Shown: positions 1 to 4,474 of the stretch, piece by piece
Numbering within the stretch: position 1 is the stretch's first letter
How the letters are laid out: each line of letters opens with the position of its first letter
Origin: Thermocaproicibacter sp002397355
GTDB taxonomy: Bacteria > Bacillota > Clostridia > Oscillospirales > Acutalibacteraceae
DNA length: 11,056 bases
Direction of reading: 5' to 3'
Assembly: GCA_036830905.1 (NCBI GenBank)
Contig: DAISNS010000067.1
Location: 1-11,056 of the forward strand
The notes under the pieces: model-generated
What the model was told of the DNA's origin: nothing
What the model saw: only the letters and a program-made list of their open reading frames with translations
Database searches by the model: none
Made by a program: the position numbers and the translations under genes

Positions 1-1
1 C

Positions 2-76
2 GAGGTGCGCAGCTCGTTCCGGGCCGCGATGGCGGCGGACCGCGCGCTCCGCACAGGGAGCGTCGTGACGCTGTAG
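2..76 (+). CDS. C-terminal end of a gene, probably a Gfo/Idh/MocA oxidoreductase (partial)
   Basis: The reading frame is open from the left edge and ends at a TAG at 74-76, giving only 24 residues ending in GSVVTL. The pattern of a small helix (FRAAMAADRAL) followed by a basic/Gly turn and a short hydrophobic strand ending in VTL is how many Gfo/Idh/MocA dehydrogenases finish. That identification is weak because so little is present. The next gene starts only 23 bases downstream, so the two are very likely co-transcribed. If the call is right, the operon contains at least three proteins of this superfamily or resembling it. Confidence 0.5.
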   Translation, partial: EVRSSFRAAMAADRALRTGSVVTL

Positions 77-99
77 CCGCGCGGCCGGGGGGACCGACA

Positions 100-996
100 A
101 TGGATGAGGAGCATATCCTCGGAAAAGATTTCGAGTTCGACAACGTTTACGGGAAATCGCCCCGGAAGCTCGGCTTCGCGGAGCTCGTCCAGCTGGGCGA
201 GCTCTGCTGCGAAAGCAACTATGTGATCGCGCCGCACGTGCAGACCTGCGCGGAGATCAGCTATATCGTCTCCGGCGAAGGATGCTTCGGCGCCGGCGGC
301 GAAACGTACCGTGTCAGGCAGGGCGACCTCTTTCTCAACCTGAAGGGCGAGGTCCACTCCATCCGCGCCTCCGGCAGGGAAAACCTCTGGTTCCTCTACG
401 TCGCGTTCAACTGCGACAGGGCGTCGGCCGGCAGGGCGATGGAGCCGGTCGTGGACTTTTTTTCCGGCCCCGTCCGGCAGCGGCTGCAGCGCGACGTCCT
501 GAACGTGAAGGACCCGTTCCGCAAGATTCTGGAGGAAACGTACTCCGGGGCCCCGCTTGCGGAAGAGATGATCGGGGGCTACCTGAAGCAGATCTTCATC
601 CTCACCTACCGCACCTACGCCAAGACGGACAGCCTGAAGTACGTGCCGCCCCGGAGCGAGAACGAGGTCGGAAGCACCGTTTACCGCGTCATCCGGCACG
701 TCGACGCGAACATCCTGGAGATCCGCAGCGTGGGGGGCATTGCGGACAGCCTCGGCTACAGCAGCGCCTATCTCTCCCATCTTTTCCGGGACAAGACGGG
801 CATCACCCTGCAGAACTACGTCAACTACAAAAAGATCGAAAAGAGCCTGGAGCTGATCGACGGCGGGAGATTCAGCATGACGCAGATCGCGCGGATGCTG
901 AATTTCGAGTCCGTGCAGTCCTTCAGCAGGGCGTTCAAGCGAACGTTCGGCATCTCCCCCTCCCTTTACCGGAAAACCGGCGGCGCGGAGCTGTGA
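100..996 (+). CDS. AraC-family transcriptional regulator with N-terminal cupin-type sensor domain
   Basis: A one-component DNA-binding regulator of 298 residues, the usual AraC/XylS length. Residues about 45-103 have the strand pattern of the AraC ligand-binding cupin (EISYIVSGEG, then a GD turn at 75-76 and H86 in GEVHSI). Residues about 205-291 form the double helix-turn-helix: the first helix pair lies around IADSLGYSSAYLSHLFRDKTG and the second around IARMLNFESVQSFSRAFKR, ending in FGISPSLYRK, the family signature. The ATG at 100 is preceded by a G-rich Shine-Dalgarno (GGGGGGA, 87-92). The gene sits inside the operon, between one probable oxidoreductase and another, so it probably regulates this catabolic operon in response to an intracellular sugar or pathway intermediate. 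The ligand is unknown. Family assignment is firm; target and effector are inferred. Confidence 0.95.
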   Translation: MDEEHILGKDFEFDNVYGKSPRKLGFAELVQLGELCCESNYVIAPHVQTCAEISYIVSGEGCFGAGGETYRVRQGDLFLNLKGEVHSIRASGRENLWFLYVAFNCDRASAGRAMEPVVDFFSGPVRQRLQRDVLNVKDPFRKILEETYSGAPLAEEMIGGYLKQIFILTYRTYAKTDSLKYVPPRSENEVGSTVYRVIRHVDANILEIRSVGGIADSLGYSSAYLSHLFRDKTGITLQNYVNYKKIEKSLELIDGGRFSMTQIARMLNFESVQSFSRAFKRTFGISPSLYRKTGGAEL

Positions 997-997
997 G

Positions 998-1016
998 GCC
1001 GGCCCGGCTGATTTTT
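998..1016 (+). terminator. Weak terminator-like hairpin after the araC-type gene
   Basis: Directly after the AraC-type stop codon, GCCG (998-1001) and CGGC (1005-1008) form a short GC stem with a 3-base loop, followed by TGA and five T (1012-1016). The stem is only 4 bp, so termination would be partial at best. It may only tune read-through into the oxidoreductase gene downstream. Confidence 0.25.
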
Positions 1017-1034
1017 GAGACCCATTATTTTGTA

Positions 1035-1053
1035 CGGCGCCGCCAAGGCGCCG
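1035..1053 (+). repeat. Inverted repeat directly upstream of the oxidoreductase ribosome binding site
   Basis: Arms CGGCGCC (1035-1041) and GGCGCCG (1047-1053) are perfectly complementary around a GCCAA loop. The hairpin ends 2 bases before the AGGAGG at 1056-1061 that serves the ATG at 1073. It could insulate the leader from RNase, protect a processed 5' end, or act as a DNA operator for the AraC-type regulator. It lies in a short AT-rich island (1009-1034) within very GC-rich DNA. Confidence 0.5.
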
Positions 1054-1072
1054 GCAGGAGGTAATCAATATT

Positions 1073-2125
1073 ATGCTGAAAGTAGCAGTGATCGGCTGCG
1101 GCACCATCGCCAACGCGGCGCACATCCCGGCGTACATGAAGAACGGCGGGGTGCGGATCAAGTATTTCTGCGACATCATCCCGGAGCGCGCGAAGGCCGC
1201 GGTGGAGAAGTACGGCTGCGGCACGGCCGTGACCGACTACCACGACATCCTGAAGGACCCGGAGGTGGAGGCCGTTTCGGTCTGCACGCCGAACAACATG
1301 CACGCGCCGATCTCCATCGACTGCCTGCGCGCGGGGAAAAACGTGCTCTGCGAGAAGCCCGCGGCGCGCTCCTACGCCGAGGCGCTCGAGATGCAGAAGG
1401 CGCAGCACGAGACGGGAAAGATCCTGAACATCGGCGTGGTCAACCGCTTCAACGACAGCGTCAACCTCATCAAGGATTTCATCGACGACGGCAAGCTCGG
1501 GGAAGTCTACCACGTGATCGCCAGCTTCCGCGCGCACCGCTCCATCCCCGGCCTGGGCGGGGCGTTCACGACGAAGGCGATCGCCGGCGGCGGCGCGCTG
1601 ATCGACTGGGGCGTGCATTATCTCGACATCGTGATGTACTGCTGCGGCGACCCCGCGCCGAAGACCGTTTCCGGCGAGACGTTCTGCAGGCTGGGCCGCG
1701 ACATCAAGAACTACGCCTACACGGACATGTGGGCCGGCCCGCCGAAGCTCGACGGCACCTACGACGTGGAGGACTCCGTCGCCGCGCTGATCCGCACCGC
1801 CGGGCCCGTGATCTCGCTGGAGGGCGCGTGGGCGCAGAATATCGGCCCGCAGGAGACGTACATCGATTTCATCGGCGACAAGGGCGGCATCCGCCTGGAT
1901 TACGGCGGGAAGTTCGCGTTCTACACCGCGGAGCACGGCGCGCTGATCGAGTGCCGGCCGGAATTCAACATGCGCCAGCACTTCGAGACCGAGATCAACG
2001 CCTTTGTGGACTGCGTCGGCACGGGCAAGAAGCTGCCGTCCCACATCGACACGTTCATCATCACCCAGAAGATGATGCAGGCCGTCTACGACTCCGCCGC
2101 GCAGCACCGCGAGGTCGCGCTGTAA
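1073..2125 (+). CDS. Gfo/Idh/MocA-family NAD(P)-dependent oxidoreductase
   Basis: A 350-residue sugar- or cyclitol-type dehydrogenase of normal family length, expected in the cytoplasm. The N-terminal Rossmann fold shows GCGTIA at 8-13 and an acidic residue after strand two (D34). The family Lys motif is EKP at 94-96, with K95 the expected catalytic lysine. The C-terminal substrate domain has GGGALIDWGVHYLD at 172-185, placing D178 and H182 where the family's catalytic Asp and His sit. Such enzymes oxidise or reduce a hydroxyl on a sugar, inositol or glycoside using bound NAD(P). The start is an ATG with a perfect AGGAGG (1056-1061) 11 bases upstream. The next gene follows after 26 bases. The fold and cofactor class are certain; the substrate cannot be read from the sequence. 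Confidence 0.95.
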   Translation: MLKVAVIGCGTIANAAHIPAYMKNGGVRIKYFCDIIPERAKAAVEKYGCGTAVTDYHDILKDPEVEAVSVCTPNNMHAPISIDCLRAGKNVLCEKPAARSYAEALEMQKAQHETGKILNIGVVNRFNDSVNLIKDFIDDGKLGEVYHVIASFRAHRSIPGLGGAFTTKAIAGGGALIDWGVHYLDIVMYCCGDPAPKTVSGETFCRLGRDIKNYAYTDMWAGPPKLDGTYDVEDSVAALIRTAGPVISLEGAWAQNIGPQETYIDFIGDKGGIRLDYGGKFAFYTAEHGALIECRPEFNMRQHFETEINAFVDCVGTGKKLPSHIDTFIITQKMMQAVYDSAAQHREVAL

Positions 2126-2151
2126 GCGCCGGAAGGGAAGGGAAGACGGAA

Positions 2152-2982
2152 ATGAAGCTCGGCTTTATCGAGTATTATCTGGACGAATGGCACGCGAACC
2201 ACTATCCGGAATGGCTCCGCGCGGCGTCGGGCGGAGAGATGGAGGTCGGCTTTGCGTGGGCGATGGCGGACAGCCCGAACGGCGGTCTGTCCAGCGCGCA
2301 GTGGTGCGAGAAACACCATGCCGCGCCGTGCTCCACGCAGGAGGAGCTGATCGAAAAGAGCGACGGCATCCTCGTGCTGTCCCCGGACAACTGCGAGCTG
2401 CACGAGAAGCTCTGCCGCCTGGCGCTGCGCTCCGGCAAGCCGTGCTATGTGGATAAGACCTTCGCGCCGGACAAGGCGTCCGCGCAGCGCATTTTCAAAG
2501 CGGCGGAGGAGTCCGGCACGCCCTGCTGGTCGACGTCCGCCCTGCGCTTCGCGGAGGAATACCGCGGCGTGAAGCGGGACGGCATCCTTGCGGCGAACTC
2601 CTGGGGCCCGTACGGCTACGAGACCTATTCCATCCATCAGCTGGAGCCGCTCGTGATGCTGATGCGCAGCCCGGCGCGGCGCGTCATGGCGTTGAAAACG
2701 CCGGGGTGGTACCTGCTGAACATCGAGTTTTCCGACGGCCGCTGCGCCTCGATTTCCGGCTACGGGCACGGTTCCCCGTTCGTCATGAATCTCAGCGGCT
2801 CGGACGGCAGCGCCATTGTGGAGATCAAGTCCGATTACTTCCATAATTTTATATTGGCGCTCGTCGATTATTTCCGCACAAAGAAGATTCCGGTGGCCCA
2901 TGAGGAAACCGTCGCGATCATGGCCCTGCGGGAAGCGGGGAAAAAAGCGCTCGGCCGCCCGGGCGAATGGGTCGCCGTGTAA
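2152..2982 (+). CDS. Short divergent oxidoreductase-like protein, Gfo/Idh/MocA-related, lacking the usual glycine motif
   Basis: A 276-residue protein about 70 residues shorter than a standard Gfo/Idh/MocA enzyme. The layout recalls that family: an N-terminal strand (MKLGFIEYYLDEWHANHYPEW), an alpha/beta half with DGILVLSPDN (71-80), VDKTFAPD (100-107) where the usual EKP lysine motif would be, and a second half with YSIHQLEPL (159-167) in place of the GxHxxD motif. The Gly-x-Gly-x-x-Gly dinucleotide signature is absent, and YYLDEWHAN occupies that position. It may bind its cofactor differently, act as a non-redox partner of the 1073-2125 enzyme, or be a lyase or hydrolase on the same scaffold. 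The frame is open far upstream, but the ATG at 2152 is chosen because it follows the stop of the preceding gene and has a purine-rich ribosome site (2131-2145). It is co-transcribed with its neighbours. The coding call is firm; the function is uncertain. Confidence 0.85.
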   Translation: MKLGFIEYYLDEWHANHYPEWLRAASGGEMEVGFAWAMADSPNGGLSSAQWCEKHHAAPCSTQEELIEKSDGILVLSPDNCELHEKLCRLALRSGKPCYVDKTFAPDKASAQRIFKAAEESGTPCWSTSALRFAEEYRGVKRDGILAANSWGPYGYETYSIHQLEPLVMLMRSPARRVMALKTPGWYLLNIEFSDGRCASISGYGHGSPFVMNLSGSDGSAIVEIKSDYFHNFILALVDYFRTKKIPVAHEETVAIMALREAGKKALGRPGEWVAV

Positions 2983-3006
2983 AGAACGCCCGCCCGGCGG
3001 GAGAAA

Positions 3007-3024
3007 GGCCGGCTTCCGCCGGCC
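3007..3024 (+). repeat. Intercistronic GC hairpin
   Basis: GGCCGGC (3007-3013) and GCCGGCC (3018-3024) form a perfect 7-bp stem with a TTCC loop, between the divergent oxidoreductase and the TIM-barrel gene. No T-run follows, so it is not an intrinsic terminator. A protective or processing hairpin in the polycistronic mRNA is likely. Another GC-rich, partly self-complementary stretch lies just upstream (2988-3001). Confidence 0.5.
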
Positions 3025-3054
3025 GCGGATGAAGACAGAAAGGAAGGGACTCCC

Positions 3055-3915
3055 ATGAAGAAATTTTCCATCGGCGTGATGGCGGATTCGTTCCGGCTCC
3101 CGTTCGAGCAGGCGATCCGCAAGGCGCGCGAAGTCGGCGCAGACGGCGTGCAGATCTACGCGGTGCGCGGGGAATTCACCCCGGAGCGGCTGACGCCGGA
3201 GAAAAGGCGTTCCGTCAGGAAAATCCTCGCGGAGAACCGGCTGAAAGTGTCGGCGCTCTGCGGGGACTTCGGCGGGTGCGGCTTCACGAGGCGCGAGGAG
3301 AACGGCGAAAAGATCGAAAAATCGAAGAGGATCGTCGATCTGGCGCTCGACCTCGGGACGAATATCGTGACGACGCACATCGGCGTCGTGCCGCGCGACA
3401 CGGCGTGCGAGCGCTTCCAGGTGATGCAGGAGGCGTGCAACCGACTTGCGGAGTACGCGCACGCGAACGGCGCGTGGTTTGCCATCGAGACGGGGCCGGA
3501 GCCGGCCGCCGTGCTGAAACGCTTCCTCGACAGCCTCGACTCCAAAGGCGTCGCGGTGAACCTCGACCCCGCCAACCTGGTCATGGTCACGGGGGACGAC
3601 CCCGTGCAGGCGGTTTACACGCTCAAGGATTACATCGTGCACACGCACGCGAAGGACGGCGTGATGCTCAAGCCGTGCAACCCGGAGGATATTTACGACG
3701 CCTTCGCGGGGATCGGGCCGGAGGGCCTGCAGGTCAACGATTATTTCCGCGAGGTTCCGCTCGGGGAGGGGAAGGTCGATTTCCCGGCCTACCTCAAGGC
3801 GCTGGAAGACGTCGGCTACCACGGGTACCTCACCGTGGAGCGCGAGGTCGGCCGAGACCCGGAGGACGACATCCGCGCGGCGGTGCGGTTCCTGAAAGGG
3901 CTCGAGACCCGCTGA
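3055..3915 (+). CDS. Sugar phosphate isomerase/epimerase-family TIM-barrel protein
   Basis: A 286-residue protein of the xylose isomerase-like/AP endonuclease 2-type TIM-barrel family. It opens with IGVMADSFRLPFEQA (strand one and its helix) and GADGVQIY (29-36). Likely divalent-metal ligands are E145 in FAIETGPE, D171 in NLDPAN, H196 or H198 in VHTHAKD, and E262 (or E264) in TVEREVG. GEGKVDFPAYLKAL (238-250) and GYHGYL (254-259) are typical C-terminal family motifs. Members isomerise or epimerise sugars, dehydrate inositol intermediates, or perform beta-elimination on keto-glycosides. The ATG at 3055 has AGGAAGGGA (3041-3049) upstream. It is the last gene of its operon, just ahead of a long stem-loop. 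The family is firm, and pairing with two oxidoreductase-type proteins suggests it acts on their keto-sugar product. The exact reaction is unknown. Confidence 0.93.
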   Translation: MKKFSIGVMADSFRLPFEQAIRKAREVGADGVQIYAVRGEFTPERLTPEKRRSVRKILAENRLKVSALCGDFGGCGFTRREENGEKIEKSKRIVDLALDLGTNIVTTHIGVVPRDTACERFQVMQEACNRLAEYAHANGAWFAIETGPEPAAVLKRFLDSLDSKGVAVNLDPANLVMVTGDDPVQAVYTLKDYIVHTHAKDGVMLKPCNPEDIYDAFAGIGPEGLQVNDYFREVPLGEGKVDFPAYLKALEDVGYHGYLTVEREVGRDPEDDIRAAVRFLKGLETR

Positions 3916-4019
3916 GCGCCGCCTTTTTCCCGAAAGACACCGCTGCCGCCGGATTGGGCTGCGGGCTGTTCCCCGTTGAACGGGCAAAGAAAAAATTTCT
4001 GTCGCAAAATACTATTATG

Positions 4020-4062
4020 AAGCGGTCTTGCTCCCTTTGAAATTCGGAGCAAGGCCGCTTTT
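4020..4062 (+). terminator. Long stem-loop terminator at the end of the catabolic operon
   Basis: AAGCGGTCTTGCTCC (4020-4034) pairs along all 15 positions with GGAGCAAGGCCGCTT (4046-4060), using one G-U pair, around an 11-base loop. The run TTTT (4059-4062) closes it. The T-run is short but the stem is very stable, so intrinsic termination of the operon ending at 3915 is the best reading. It lies 104 bases after the stop codon. Nothing convincing was found between 3916 and 4019 other than an A/T-rich stretch and a small CCCGT/ACGGG hairpin. Confidence 0.7.
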
Positions 4063-4094
4063 CAAGTGGATGCGCTTATATTATAATCATAATC

Positions 4095-4130
4095 GTGAAA
4101 CTGAACATACTCCGTTCCCGTCTGTTTCAC
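4095..4130 (+). repeat. Inverted repeat GTGAAAC/GTTTCAC, possible operator
   Basis: GTGAAAC (4095-4101) and GTTTCAC (4124-4130) are perfectly complementary half-sites, separated by 22 bases and centred about 29 bases apart, close to three helical turns. The repeat lies upstream of the -35 element at 4257, where an activator or a looping repressor could bind. It could equally be chance, since each arm is only 7 bases. Confidence 0.35.
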
Positions 4131-4183
4131 TCCGGCCCGGAAGGAGAATTTCACACGATACAAGCATTTTTCCGTGCCGCCCT

Positions 4184-4233
4184 CCGCCGCATGCCCGCGC
4201 AAAAAGCCGGCGGTCTTCTGAAAAATGCGGCGG
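4184..4233 (+). repeat. Inverted repeat CCGCCGCAT/ATGCGGCGG
   Basis: A perfect 9-base inverted repeat: CCGCCGCAT at 4184-4192 and ATGCGGCGG at 4225-4233, with 32 bases between. Its right arm ends 23 bases before the -35 box at 4257. The position suits an upstream activator site, or a hairpin in any transcript reading in from the left. Confidence 0.4.
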
Positions 4234-4256
4234 GATGGATACAAAGGCAATATCAT

Positions 4257-4285
4257 TTGACACAATCTTTATAATATATTATATT
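4257..4285 (+). promoter_or_regulatory. Strong sigma-70-type promoter for the two-component operon
   Basis: A consensus -35 box TTGACA (4257-4262) is followed after exactly 17 bases by TATATT (4280-4285), which matches the -10 consensus at five of six positions. The spacer and flanks are AT-rich. Transcription would begin near 4292, giving a leader of about 90 bases to the ATG at 4382 or about 180 bases to the GTG at 4475. It is the best promoter match in the window. Confidence 0.75.
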
Positions 4286-4323
4286 GAATATCGGTACTTG
4301 TTTATAAAATATTACCTTTTCAG

Positions 4324-4374
4324 CTTTCTCCGCAGGAATACGGCCCGGACGGGCCGGGCTTTCTGCGGAGGAAG
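4324..4374 (+). promoter_or_regulatory. Leader stem-loop that sequesters a Shine-Dalgarno sequence
   Basis: CTTTCTCCGCAGGAA (4324-4338) pairs over 15 positions with TTTCTGCGGAGGAAG (4360-4374), with two G-U pairs. Nested inside is a second stem, CGGCCC (4341-4346) with GGGCCG (4351-4356), around a GGAC loop. The right arm contains GGAGG (4367-4371), the ribosome binding site for the ATG at 4382, so this site is fully base-paired when the stem forms. No T-run follows, so it is not an intrinsic terminator. It lies some 30 bases downstream of the predicted transcription start. The design suggests translational control, or a 5' mRNA-stability element if the true start is at 4475. No known riboswitch class was recognised. 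Confidence 0.6.
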
Positions 4375-4462
4375 AAATTCCATGCTCAAAACGATTCTCC
4401 CCGGCCTGCAGGCGGGAACGCGGCCGACCGCGGGCTTTGGGGCGGCCCGTCGAAAACGGAAG

Positions 4463-4467
4463 GGAGG
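4463..4467 (+). promoter_or_regulatory. Shine-Dalgarno deciding the kinase start at GTG 4475
   Basis: GGAGG at 4463-4467, within a GGGAGGG run, lies 7 bases before a GTG at 4475. The competing in-frame ATG at 4382 also has a GGAGG (4367-4371), 10 bases upstream, but that one is buried in the leader stem. The 31 codons between the two starts include rare-looking CGT-CGA and less G/C-biased third positions. Starting at GTG 4475 also places the first membrane helix at the usual distance from the N-terminus. Confidence 0.55.
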
Positions 4468-4474
4468 GTTTTTC

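Larger units (their letters stand above)
4063..4474 (+). other. Structured non-coding region upstream of the sensor kinase gene
   Basis: About 400 bases with no convincing gene on either strand, although the kinase frame happens to stay open back to 4028. In order it holds a possible weak -10 (TATAAT, 4082-4087), an inverted repeat at 4095-4130, a second at 4184-4233, a strong promoter at 4257-4285, and a 15-bp stem-loop at 4324-4374 that buries a Shine-Dalgarno. It is much more AT-rich between about 4250 and 4320 than the surrounding DNA. An alternative reading is that 4382-4474 codes for a 31-residue N-terminal extension of the kinase. Confidence 0.7.

Noticed and set aside
1009..1034. Possible promoter in the AT-rich island before the dehydrogenase (TTGAGA 1015-1020)
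   Set aside because: No acceptable -10 lies at 16-18 bases, and the TATTTT at 1026-1031 has no -35 upstream.
1015..2151. Upstream extension of the short oxidoreductase frame, giving 655 codons
   Set aside because: The extension overlaps the canonical dehydrogenase in another frame and translates to Arg-rich sequence. The real start at 2152 has its own ribosome site after the upstream stop.
2086..3987. Antisense open frame of 633 codons opposite the short oxidoreductase and TIM-barrel genes
   Set aside because: It is rich in Arg/Ala/Pro/His with no recognisable domain, spans two well-supported genes and their intergenic gap, and reflects the G/C third-position bias of the real genes.
4010..4018. 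Possible -10 (TATTAT) just before the stem-loop at 4020, hinting at a small RNA
   Set aside because: There is no -35 at the right distance, and the stem-loop is better explained as the terminator of the preceding operon.
4062..4265. Possible 67-codon gene on the minus strand in the kinase upstream region
   Set aside because: It begins at a TTG without a clear ribosome site, overlaps the promoter and two inverted repeats, and matches no family I recognise.
4028..4381. Upstream extension of the sensor kinase frame back to 4028
   Set aside because: It covers the terminator arm, promoter and inverted repeats and has no protein-like character. Starts at 4475 or 4382 have proper ribosome sites.
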